NCBI GenBank assembly: GCA_965201045.1
Contig: OZ241746.1
Coordinates: 992,001 to 1,056,000 of the forward strand
DNA from: JAPORK01 sp026710285
GTDB lineage: Bacteria > Pseudomonadota > Gammaproteobacteria > Pseudomonadales > Endozoicomonadaceae
Length of the DNA stretch: 64,000 bases
Direction of reading: 5' to 3'
The notes below the pieces were generated by a model. That model saw nothing but the letters and a program-made list of their open reading frames with translations, made no database searches and had not been told where the DNA came from. Below, piece by piece: positions 19,201 through 27,807 of the stretch. The position numbers and the translations under genes were made by a program. Every line of letters starts with the position of its first letter. The first letter of the stretch is position 1.

Positions 19201-21804
19201 ACACAGTGTATGTAATGAAGGTATTGGTTTATCATTTGCCGGAAACACCCACTGCCGAACTGGCTGATAGAGAACATTGCTTTGTGTTAAAGAGATAATC
19301 GAACGCCTTCCACGATTGCTTTGCTGATAACTCATCATACAACGATCAGCATCATCATATGCAGTGACTGTTATTTCTCCATCAGGAAGATGAGTACGAA
19401 TTACTCTGCCTGAATTATCGTAATCCTCTGTTATTTTTAGTGAGTTTATTTTTCCTGATGAATCAGCAAAGTAAGCAAACCTACTTGCTGTGCGCCCATA
19501 TTTGTCATAAGCCGTTTTCCCCTTTAAAATCCATTTCCCTTGTATTGCTTTTCCTGTTACTGAAATAGCTTCTCTATAGCTCATTAGTTGTCGTCCAGAC
19601 CCATCAAAAATAATTTTATTTTGTAGCTTATTAACAGCAGTAATAATGATTTGGTTTAATGAGGGAGAGACAATATACTGATAATGTGTACTAACTGTAA
19701 AAGGTGTTTCCTGTATAAGATCAGTTTGTATCAAACGATCCCAAAGATCATAGTGGTAACGGACGGTATTCCTTCCTGAAGAATCAACACTTTGTAACAC
19801 ATGATTGGTAAACAAGCTGGTTGTTACCAAAGGAGAGAGTCTTCTTCTACCCGTTTCCAGCCTGACAGCACTATAAGTTGTTTTTCTATAGTTATCTGCA
19901 CTTTTTGTATAATAGTAATCAGTTTCAATACGATTAAGTTTATAAGGTCCCTGCTGATTACCTGTTAAAATAAGCTGTTTTAATAATCCATAAGCTAAAG
20001 GATTTTCTACATCCTGATAATAACGACGAGTGATGATTTTTTTTTGACCCCCAGCTTGTTGTACCTGATGATCTAAAACCAGAATATAATCACTTCCAAT
20101 ATGATTAAATTGTTTACGATAATAATTGCGGGTAGTTACCGGTAATAGTCGGGAGGATTCTGGTGTTGTGGTATGTGACGGATACAATGTAATGGATTCT
20201 GTTAAGTTACTAAAAAACCAGTCGTGAGGCTGTGGTGGACAAGCAGCATCTCCTCTTACAGGACAGTAGCTGATCCGAGTTAAACGACCAAATACATCTG
20301 CATGGAAAATCATTCTACCCTGTTGATCATATTGGCTGGTTTCAGTAGTTGTTGCAGGAAAGCCTGCACTGTTTCCCCACAGTTTGGTAATGACTTTTAA
20401 AGGTTGACTATAAGTTATTGGTAAGTCAGCAAAAGAAGAATGAGCACAACCATTGACCTGATCAGTACGGCAGAAAAAGCTTTGCACTTCAGATAACTTG
20501 TTTCCGGTACGATCACTGATTTGCTGTTCATCAATCAGCAGATGATATTTATTATAAGTACGTAGTGTACGAATAATACCGTTATCTTCTGTTGTGCTAT
20601 AAACATAACTTACTGGTGCTTCAAAAAGACTGTCTTTTAATCTTCTTCTTGTCAATTTCACCCCGGAGTTAAAACCAAGATAATTATGATTGTTACTATT
20701 TGAGCTGTTATATTGGTAACGGGTTGTCATGACAGGTTGACCTGAGCCCGGATTAACTGTCTCTTTCACTACTACACAAATAGCAAGATTAGTTCGTCCA
20801 TCCAGGTTCATTTTCATCTCATCAGTACAATTATAAATATATGTTTTTTTTAAACCGGTTGGGTAGATAACTTGATTGATAAAGTTTTCTGTATAGCTAA
20901 AATGAATACCGTAGCTGGAATAGCTATGTTGTAACGGGAGAATAATCTTATGTAATTTTCTCTGCTGTATATTAATAATTACTGGAACCGGTTGTCCTTC
21001 ACTTCCCCTACTAATAACAGTTACAGTTGTTTTTTCCCATTGAAGCAGAATACTGTGTCCTTTATCATCAAGAACAGAACGTAACAGATGACTACCAGGA
21101 TAATATAAAAAATGTACCTGCCATCCATCCTGTTGTTCAAGTGCTGTTTCATAACCATAACTGTTTAATATTTCTCTTAATCCATTGGTATAAGTAAGAA
21201 TAAAACAGTCTTTGTTTACATTAATATGAATATCTTTAAGCTTGTGATATAAAGGAAACCATTGACCACTACTGTTTTTTTCCAGATAAAAATTTTGTCC
21301 TGTGGAAGTCGTTAACTGATGTGTTAGCGGATTGAAATGAGTAAGATTCCAGTTCCATCCCTGCCCCAGTTTATCGGTATCAGCATATGTATTGCTACTG
21401 TAATTTATCTCAAGATCGATATTTGGACCATGTCCTAAATTACTGAGCAAACTGCCTGCTTTAACATGAGCGCTTAACATACCTGTACGTATATCAACCT
21501 GTGTTCCCCATAATTTTTTAAAATTAAAAGCATTCGACCATGGTGCACTTCCATCAGAATATTCTCTAATAACATTTTTTGACTGCCTGGTTTTTGTGTT
21601 ATCTTTGAAAAAATCATTAAAAGGATTTTTTTCTTGTAATTGTATCTTTTTATGTTGATACCAAAAGCTTTTATGCAAGGACTGATCAGAAAAAGCAATA
21701 ACAGATAAAAATAAATCTAATTGCCCAAACAAAAACAACAATGTGAACAGTAAAATTAAAAAATAAAAATTCCTTTCCTTTGTTATATAAAACTTCAACA
21801 ACAT
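16261..21804 (-). CDS. Rhs unit D: exported giant YD-repeat protein with Cys/His tail
   Basis: Open for 1,847 codons, ATG to TAG. The start is supported by AGGT (- strand, 21812..21815) seven bases upstream and by alignment to C. Residues 1-30 are a basic and then hydrophobic export signal. The shell motif is W-G-T-Q-V-D-I-R-T-G-M. The core ends at about W1494; Cys1686 is in A-C-D-T-G-C and His1783 in P-G-H-V-Q. A third copy of a 9-base repeat adds one extra P-Y-Q (R-Y-Q-P-Y-Q-P-Y-Q, 18493..18519), which other units lack. The tail, from I-T-P-A-G-K-K-L to the D-E-I-F-I-K end, is the closest relative of unit B's tail. The N-terminal region resembles the broken unit A. Confidence 0.94.
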   Translation of the reverse strand: MLLKFYITKERNFYFLILLFTLLFLFGQLDLFLSVIAFSDQSLHKSFWYQHKKIQLQEKNPFNDFFKDNTKTRQSKNVIREYSDGSAPWSNAFNFKKLWGTQVDIRTGMLSAHVKAGSLLSNLGHGPNIDLEINYSSNTYADTDKLGQGWNWNLTHFNPLTHQLTTSTGQNFYLEKNSSGQWFPLYHKLKDIHINVNKDCFILTYTNGLREILNSYGYETALEQQDGWQVHFLYYPGSHLLRSVLDDKGHSILLQWEKTTVTVISRGSEGQPVPVIINIQQRKLHKIILPLQHSYSSYGIHFSYTENFINQVIYPTGLKKTYIYNCTDEMKMNLDGRTNLAICVVVKETVNPGSGQPVMTTRYQYNSSNSNNHNYLGFNSGVKLTRRRLKDSLFEAPVSYVYSTTEDNGIIRTLRTYNKYHLLIDEQQISDRTGNKLSEVQSFFCRTDQVNGCAHSSFADLPITYSQPLKVITKLWGNSAGFPATTTETSQYDQQGRMIFHADVFGRLTRISYCPVRGDAACPPQPHDWFFSNLTESITLYPSHTTTPESSRLLPVTTRNYYRKQFNHIGSDYILVLDHQVQQAGGQKKIITRRYYQDVENPLAYGLLKQLILTGNQQGPYKLNRIETDYYYTKSADNYRKTTYSAVRLETGRRRLSPLVTTSLFTNHVLQSVDSSGRNTVRYHYDLWDRLIQTDLIQETPFTVSTHYQYIVSPSLNQIIITAVNKLQNKIIFDGSGRQLMSYREAISVTGKAIQGKWILKGKTAYDKYGRTASRFAYFADSSGKINSLKITEDYDNSGRVIRTHLPDGEITVTAYDDADRCMMSYQQSNRGRRSIISLTQSNVLYQPVRQWVFPANDKPIPSLHTLCIMQDQQIILSGGRIAKMGYDAFGRLVTTTDSLKHIVKKYYNVFGQMTDIINPVGDSVHYVYDLIGHVVQTWVCSVSGSNYLLSSAEYNAAGELLWQAGEDGKRTTFTYTEDGKPLFAATPARHTTTVKYDKSGRPVANLLDGKLQLQISYDPVIQRIINQTDITGKTTFIYDDDGLPRKQYHLGKKGYPNYQFSWQYDANRRVVSVTDIAANQTQKVYDALGRTAQIRYQPYQPYQRKSELLSASVYDDFSRTVAIKYGSGMYRKIHYDSMGRSDMITDTLNNQPLSHWSFNYDPLDNITMKLYKTKEDQAVYHYQYDALNNLVSMSCNGTNKNILCPRDTAFKASELKNAPVIVRQNYHFTPLNRLASVEETLQNTLQSQTLSKLTTYQYIDNTAPLRLQKISTSWNHHAQRTRQFHYDVVGNMTTDGESNHIVYNAYNQIIRVTQFDGQQSSYTYDGSGREAMDKSTQGISYLIYRGNHLVNEKVSSSGQAEHITGYQGIAKTIDGIIYQYNESNYKGDVVGILNKAEQSNNNYKLHQTNIYSPYGMIWHQRVQDVPLYQRSLSGFDGERTDPSTGWQFLGAGHRTYNPKQRYFVSEDPAGGGYAFGSNNPIMNSDPTGNIPQWIGTAFKWVGYVSSFGLSALHAKWANIAAEVINAGLTVATLGASAYSYGGALPGLAVTAGAAITGSVPVAAAAIPANKGLNIAGSVIGVAQMAAMVTAAAVDAGLYFTKKIPLSMTKMLMNRRDIDLHDLNFQMFSTITPAGKKLSFFRFDVKVFVMKTSLLDIQNGFLLMKRCFMNHLWSQFCSENNALIACDTGCIFSLMGINPIRIKIEILQAFFDAKYSFMKSIAESKLYSMNAMVKAVPDRYLNAFDIILNQIPGEYRTYADKPDIALKDILKLFEIGVVFVPGHVQVVVNLYNDCWVTYEFTENKMRYVVGKLDRIEESIFANIESPSKRKILACKSCNITDDEIFIK

Positions 21805-21938
21805 TGGAATTACCTGTGCTTCTTGTTATCTTAAAATAAATAGTTTTCGAGTTGATATTTCAAAAATATAAACGAGAATAAATATTATAATTTCAAATAA
21901 TACTATTCTTTAAACATCATAATCTCTATAGTATCAGA

Positions 21939-21967
21939 GATATAATATTTTTCTGAGAGATTAAAAA
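21939..21967 (-). promoter_or_regulatory. Candidate promoter of unit D
   Basis: On the - strand, TTTTTA (21962..21967), a 17-base spacer and TATATC (21939..21944) lie about 135-160 bases upstream of the D start. Downstream of it the leader shares AGATTAT and AATAGTATTATTTG with the leader of unit B. Confidence 0.3.
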
Positions 21968-22034
21968 GCTATTTTGATTCATCTGTAATCCAGCAGTGGA
22001 AATAAAGAAAAAGTTTTATATCTTTGTATAATAT

Positions 22035-25000
22035 TTATATTGTTACCATTCTGGTTATCATAAAGTCAAATACTTTACATGATAAAATTTTTCTTTTAGA
22101 TGGGGATGAAACCCTGCCAAAAAGTGAGTTTTCAATAATACTGAGCGGACCTTGTATTATTACTGGTCCACTGTCCATGAAATCATATGTTGCCCACCAT
22201 TTACTCATTCTTACTACAAGTTGAACGTGACCCGGTACAAAAATAATACCAGCCTTGTTAAACGGCAGTATATTTTTCAGAGAGATATCTGGAGTTTTTG
22301 CATAATCGTAATACTCTCCAGGTATTTTATTCAATAACAGACTAAAAGGATTTAAATATTTCGCAGGAAGTGCTTTTACCATAGGACTTACATCCATGAA
22401 ATTTAGTGCAGCATTTGATTGCATATAATCATATTTACAATCCAGAAAGTACTGAATGTCGTCTATATGAATAGGAATTTGAGTTATTTGCATTGTAGCA
22501 AATATAGATCCAAGATCACAAGCTACCAAATCATTAACGTTACAACGAAGCTCTGACCACATATCAACTAGCTCAGAAAAAGAACTCACGTAAAGAGCAC
22601 CGAGATCCTCATCCCTATTAAAAACACCTGGTAATTTTTCAGTTAAAAGTTGCTCAATATTAATTTTACAAAAAAATGATGCTTTTTTTGCAGATGCTTT
22701 TGCTTTAAACATTTGAAAATTAAGGTCTTCTATCTCAATATCATTACGGTTCATAAACATTTTTGCCATGGATGGTGGTATTTTTTTTGTAAAAAAGAGC
22801 CCTGCATCGATAGCTGCGGTTGCTACCATTACTGCCATTTGTGCAACGCCTATAACAGACCCTGCTATATTGAGTCCTTTGTTAGCCGGTATTGCTGCTG
22901 TGGCAACAGGTACACTGCCTGTAATAGCTGCACCTGCTGTTACTGCAAGTCCTGGTAATGTACCGCCATAACTATAAGCAGATGCACCTAAAGTAGCAAT
23001 TGTCAAACCGGCATTAATAACCTCTCCGGCAATATTAGCCCATTTTGCATGCAGCGCACTCAACCCAAAAGAACTGACGTAGCCTGCCCATTTAAATGCA
23101 GCACCCATCCATTGCGGTATATTCCCTGTAGGATCACTATTCATAATTGGATTATTACTACCAAAAGCGTATCCTCCTCCTGCCGGATCTTCACTGACGA
23201 AATAGCGCTGCTTTGGATTATAGGTTCTGTGCCCGGCACCTAAAAATTGCCAGCCGGTTGCAGGATCTGTACGCTCACCATCAAAACCCAATAAACTGTG
23301 CTGATATAAAGATACAGCCTTTGCTCTTTTATGCCAGATCATACCATAAGGGCTATAAATATTAGTCTGTTGAAGCTTATAAGCATTATTATCTTTTTCT
23401 GATTTAGTCAATATATCAACGACATCACCTTTATAATTACTTTCATTATATTCGTAAACAGAACCATCAATTGTTTTTGCAATATCCTGATAACCAATAA
23501 TGTGCTCATTTTGTCCGAGACTGCTGACCTTTTCATTAACTAAATGGTTACCACGATAAATGAGGTAACTAGTTCCCTGTGTGCTTTTTTCTATGGTTTC
23601 TCTTCCTGATCCATCATAAGTATAATTACTCTGCTGTCCATCAAACTGAGACACATTAATGATTTGATTATAAGCATTGTAAACAATATGATTGCCTTCA
23701 CCATCAGCTATCATATCACCCATACTATCATAGTGAATTTGCTGTGTTATTTGTGGATGGTGATTCCAGCTAGTGCTTACTTTCTGTAAGCGCAGAGGAG
23801 CTGTATTATCAGTATATTGGTACGCTGTCAGTTTACTGAGTGTTTGCGATTGCAGGGTGTTTTGTAAAGTCTCTTCTACGCTGGCAAGCCGGTTTAATGG
23901 GGTAAAGTGGTAATTTTGTCGAACAATTATCGGTGCACTTTTCAGTCCTGAAGCTTTAAAAGCAACATCTCTGGGGCATAAAATATTTTTATTCGTGCCA
24001 TTGCATGACATATCTGCCAGATTATTAAGTGCATCATACTGATAGTGATAAACAGCCTGATCCTCTTTTGTCTTATATCGTTGCATTGTAATATTATCAC
24101 GCAGATCATAGCCAAATGACCAGTAAGACAGAGGCTGATTATTTAATGTATCAGTGATCACACCAGAACGACCCATGCTGTCATAGTGAATTTTTCGGTA
24201 CATACCACTGCCATATTTTATTGCAACAGTACGGGAAAAATCATCATAAACTGGTGCAGACAGTAGTTCTGATTTTCTCTGATAAGGCTGATAACGTATC
24301 TGTGCCGTTCTGCCCAGTGCGTCATACACTTTTTGTGTCTGATTAGCGGCAATATCTGTTACACTTACAACACGGCGGTTCGCATCATATTGCCAGCTAA
24401 ACTGATAATTAGGATAACCTTTTTTACCCAAATGGTACTGCTTTCGTGGTAACCCATCATCATCATAAATAAAAGTAGTTTTTCCAGTAATATCAGTTTG
24501 ATTGATTATTCGTTGTGTTACAGGATCATAGCTTATTTGTAACTGAAGCTTGCCATCCAGTAAATTAGCAACAGGTCTTCCTGACTTATCATATTTCACT
24601 ATAGTCGTGTACCTTGCTGGTGTTGTGGTAGAGAGAGGTTTACCATCTTCAGTATAAGTGAAAGTAGTGTGTTTTCCATCTTCTCCGGCTTGCCACAACA
24701 ATTCTCCAGCTGCATTATATTCGGCAGATGACAACAAATAATTACCACCTGATACCGGACGAACCCATGTCTGAACAACGTGCCCGATCAGATCATACTC
24801 ATAATGTACACTGTCACCAATAGGGTTAACAATACCTGTCAATTGTCCAAAGGCATTGTAATATCTTTTTATAACATGCTTAAGCGTATCTGTTGCTGTT
24901 ACTAAACGACCAAAAGCATCATAGCTTATTTTAGTAATACGACCACCTGATAATACTATTTGCTGATTCTGCATAATACACAACGTATGTAGTGAAGATA

Positions 25001-27581
25001 ACAATTTATTATTTGCTGGAAATACCCACTGCTGAACTGGTTGATAGAGCACGTTGCTTTTTGTTACAGAAATAACTGAGTGCCTTCCACGAGCACTTTG
25101 CTGATAACTCATCACACAACGATCAGCATCATCATATGCGGTGACTGTTGTTTCTCCATCAGGAAGATGAGTACGAATTACTCTGCCTGAATCATCGTAA
25201 TCTTCTGTTACTTTTAGTGAATTTATTTTTCTTGATGAATCAGTAATATAAGCAAATCTACTGGCTTTGCGCCCATATTTGTCATACGTCGTTTTTTTCT
25301 TTAAAATCCATTTCCCCCGTATTGCTTTTCCTGTTACTGAAATAGCTTCTCCATAGCTCATCAGTTGTCGTCCGGATCCATCAAAAATAATTTTACTTTG
25401 TAATTTATTAACAGCAGTAATAATTATCTGGTTTAATTCAGGAGAGACAATATACTGATAATGCGTACTAATTGTAAAAGGTGTTTTTTGTATAAGATCT
25501 GTTCGTATCAAACGATCCCAAAGATCATAATGGTAACGAACGGTATTCCTTCCTGAAGAATCAACACCTTGTAATACGTGGTTGGTAAATAAACTGGTTG
25601 TTACCAAAGGAGAAAGTCTTCTTTTACCCGCTTCCAGCCTGATGGCGCTATAAGTTGTCTTACTCTGATTATCTGCACTTTTTATATAATAATAATCAGT
25701 TTCAACACAATTAAGTTTAGAAGAGCTCTGTTGATTACCTGTGAAAATGAGCTGTTTTAATAATCCATAAGTTAAAGGATTGGTTGCATCCTGATAATAA
25801 CGACGGGTAATAATTTTTTTCTGACTGCCAGCCTTCTGTATCTGATGATCAAGCACAAGAATATAATCATTTCCACTGTAATTAAATTGTTTTCGATAAT
25901 AATTATGGGTAGTTACCGGTAATAATCCGGAGGATGTTACCGCTTTAATACGTGCCGGATATAATGTAATGGACTCTGTTAAGTCACTAAAAAACCAGTC
26001 GTGAGGTTGTGGAGGGCACGCAGTGTCTCCTCTGACAGGGCAGTAACTGATCTGCGTTAAACGACCGAGCGCATCTGTATGGGAAATCATTCTGCCCTGT
26101 TGATCATACCGGTTGGTTTCAGTCGTTATTGCAGGAGAGCCTGTACTGTTTCCCCACAATTTAGTAATCACTTTTAGAGGTTGGCTATAAGTTGCTGGTA
26201 AATCGGTAAAAGAAGAATGAGCACAACCATTAACCTGATCAGTACGGCAGAAAAAGTTTTGTACTTCAGACAATTCATTCCCGGTGCGATCACTGATTTG
26301 CTGTTCATCAATCAGTAGATGATATTTATTATAAGTGCGCAGTTCACGAATAATTCCGTTATCTTCTGTCGTGCTATAAGTATAACTAACCGGTGCTTCA
26401 AAAAGCCTGTCTTTAAATGTATTCCTTGTTGATTTCAGCCCAGAATTAAAACCAAGATAATTATGATTATTGCTGTTTGAGCTGGTATATTGGTAACGTG
26501 TTATCATAGCAGGCTGTCCTGAACCAGGATTAACCGTCTCTTTCATTACTACACAAATAGTAAGATTAGTTTGTTTGTCCAGGTTCATCTTCATTTCATC
26601 AGCACAATTATAGTCGTATGTTTTTTTTAATCCTGTTGGGTAAGTGACCTGAGTGATAAAGTTTCCTGTATAGCTAAAATGAATACCATAGCTTGCACTG
26701 CTTTTTTGTAACGGCAGGAGAATATCACGTAACTTCTCTTGTTGTGTATTAAGCACTACCGGAACTAACTGCCCTTCACTGCCTCTGCTAATAACAGTTA
26801 CAGCTTCTTTTTCCCATTGAAGTACAATATTGTGTCCTTCATCATCAGTGACAGAACGCAAAATATGGCTACCGAGATAATACAAAAAATGTACCTTCCA
26901 TCCATTCTGTTGTTCAAGTGTTATTTCATAACCATGGCTGTTTAATGTTTCTCTTAATCCATTGGTATACGTAATAATAAAACAATCTTTTTTTACATCA
27001 ATGTAGATATCTTTAAGCTTATGATATAAAGGAAACCATCGACCATTACTATTTTTTATCAAATAAAAATTTTGTCCTGTGGAAGTGGTTAACTGATGTG
27101 TTATCAGATTAAAATGAGTAAGATTCCAGTTCCAACCCTGCCCCAATTTATCAGGATTAGCATGTGCATTGCTGCTGTAATTTACCTCAAGATCAATATT
27201 TGGACCGTGCCCTAAATTACTGAGCAAACTACCTGCCTTGACATGAGCACTTAACGTGCCTGTGCGTGGATCAACCTGTGTTCCCCATATTTTTTTAAAA
27301 TTAAAAGCATTAGACCATGGTCCACTTTGACCCAAATCTGATTTGATAATATTTTTTGACTGCTTTTCTTTTTTATTGTTTGAAGATAGATGATAGAATG
27401 GATTATTTTCTTGTAATTGTATTTTTCTATATTGATATGCATAGTTTTTATTTTTGGTTAAGACAGGCGACATGACACCAAATGAAAATAAATTTAATTG
27501 TTCAGATAAAAATAACAATGTAAAAAATAAAAACATAAGATAAAAAGGTTTTTTTATTGCATGTAACTTTAAAAATATCAC
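22035..27581 (-). CDS. Rhs unit E: exported giant YD-repeat protein with Cys/His tail
   Basis: The frame is open to 27632, but only through an implausible TTG. At the family start position the codon is ATA, preceded directly by GTG (27579..27581). The GTG is chosen here because it keeps the Lys-rich region before the hydrophobic helix and gives 1,848 residues. The alternative is the internal ATG at 27534..27536 (M-F-L-F-F-T-L-L-F-L-S-E-Q), the form also used by I and J. The shell motif is W-G-T-Q-V-D-P-R-T-G-T. The core ends D-P-T-G-N-I-P-Q-W. Cys1688 lies in V-A-C-D-L-G-S, the only unit in which the second Cys of the motif is Ser, which marks the first Cys as the conserved one. His1785 lies in P-G-H-V-Q. 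N-terminal and body sequences are closest to F. Confidence 0.9.
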   Translation of the reverse strand: MIFLKLHAIKKPFYLMFLFFTLLFLSEQLNLFSFGVMSPVLTKNKNYAYQYRKIQLQENNPFYHLSSNNKKEKQSKNIIKSDLGQSGPWSNAFNFKKIWGTQVDPRTGTLSAHVKAGSLLSNLGHGPNIDLEVNYSSNAHANPDKLGQGWNWNLTHFNLITHQLTTSTGQNFYLIKNSNGRWFPLYHKLKDIYIDVKKDCFIITYTNGLRETLNSHGYEITLEQQNGWKVHFLYYLGSHILRSVTDDEGHNIVLQWEKEAVTVISRGSEGQLVPVVLNTQQEKLRDILLPLQKSSASYGIHFSYTGNFITQVTYPTGLKKTYDYNCADEMKMNLDKQTNLTICVVMKETVNPGSGQPAMITRYQYTSSNSNNHNYLGFNSGLKSTRNTFKDRLFEAPVSYTYSTTEDNGIIRELRTYNKYHLLIDEQQISDRTGNELSEVQNFFCRTDQVNGCAHSSFTDLPATYSQPLKVITKLWGNSTGSPAITTETNRYDQQGRMISHTDALGRLTQISYCPVRGDTACPPQPHDWFFSDLTESITLYPARIKAVTSSGLLPVTTHNYYRKQFNYSGNDYILVLDHQIQKAGSQKKIITRRYYQDATNPLTYGLLKQLIFTGNQQSSSKLNCVETDYYYIKSADNQSKTTYSAIRLEAGKRRLSPLVTTSLFTNHVLQGVDSSGRNTVRYHYDLWDRLIRTDLIQKTPFTISTHYQYIVSPELNQIIITAVNKLQSKIIFDGSGRQLMSYGEAISVTGKAIRGKWILKKKTTYDKYGRKASRFAYITDSSRKINSLKVTEDYDDSGRVIRTHLPDGETTVTAYDDADRCVMSYQQSARGRHSVISVTKSNVLYQPVQQWVFPANNKLLSSLHTLCIMQNQQIVLSGGRITKISYDAFGRLVTATDTLKHVIKRYYNAFGQLTGIVNPIGDSVHYEYDLIGHVVQTWVRPVSGGNYLLSSAEYNAAGELLWQAGEDGKHTTFTYTEDGKPLSTTTPARYTTIVKYDKSGRPVANLLDGKLQLQISYDPVTQRIINQTDITGKTTFIYDDDGLPRKQYHLGKKGYPNYQFSWQYDANRRVVSVTDIAANQTQKVYDALGRTAQIRYQPYQRKSELLSAPVYDDFSRTVAIKYGSGMYRKIHYDSMGRSGVITDTLNNQPLSYWSFGYDLRDNITMQRYKTKEDQAVYHYQYDALNNLADMSCNGTNKNILCPRDVAFKASGLKSAPIIVRQNYHFTPLNRLASVEETLQNTLQSQTLSKLTAYQYTDNTAPLRLQKVSTSWNHHPQITQQIHYDSMGDMIADGEGNHIVYNAYNQIINVSQFDGQQSNYTYDGSGRETIEKSTQGTSYLIYRGNHLVNEKVSSLGQNEHIIGYQDIAKTIDGSVYEYNESNYKGDVVDILTKSEKDNNAYKLQQTNIYSPYGMIWHKRAKAVSLYQHSLLGFDGERTDPATGWQFLGAGHRTYNPKQRYFVSEDPAGGGYAFGSNNPIMNSDPTGNIPQWMGAAFKWAGYVSSFGLSALHAKWANIAGEVINAGLTIATLGASAYSYGGTLPGLAVTAGAAITGSVPVATAAIPANKGLNIAGSVIGVAQMAVMVATAAIDAGLFFTKKIPPSMAKMFMNRNDIEIEDLNFQMFKAKASAKKASFFCKINIEQLLTEKLPGVFNRDEDLGALYVSSFSELVDMWSELRCNVNDLVACDLGSIFATMQITQIPIHIDDIQYFLDCKYDYMQSNAALNFMDVSPMVKALPAKYLNPFSLLLNKIPGEYYDYAKTPDISLKNILPFNKAGIIFVPGHVQLVVRMSKWWATYDFMDSGPVIIQGPLSIIENSLFGRVSSPSKRKILSCKVFDFMITRMVTI

Positions 27582-27807
27582 AACAATCAATGCTGTGTTA
27601 TTATATTTAAACTGATAACTCTTTATTCTCAACTGTTATTCCAAGAAAATATTATAACGCTAAACAATAATTGGCTTTAAAAGACTTTATTCTTTATAAA
27701 AAAGGAATCACATATTATCTTTTACATATAAAAATAGATATTTGATGTTCTTTATACTATATCTAATTTATTTCGATTTTTCATAAAAGAGAAAATGCAT
27801 CTACTAA

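Noticed and set aside
21474..21698. Short - strand frames of 60-90 codons at the N-terminal region of several units
   Set aside because: They are out-of-frame shadows of the real coding frame, which carries the shell motif.
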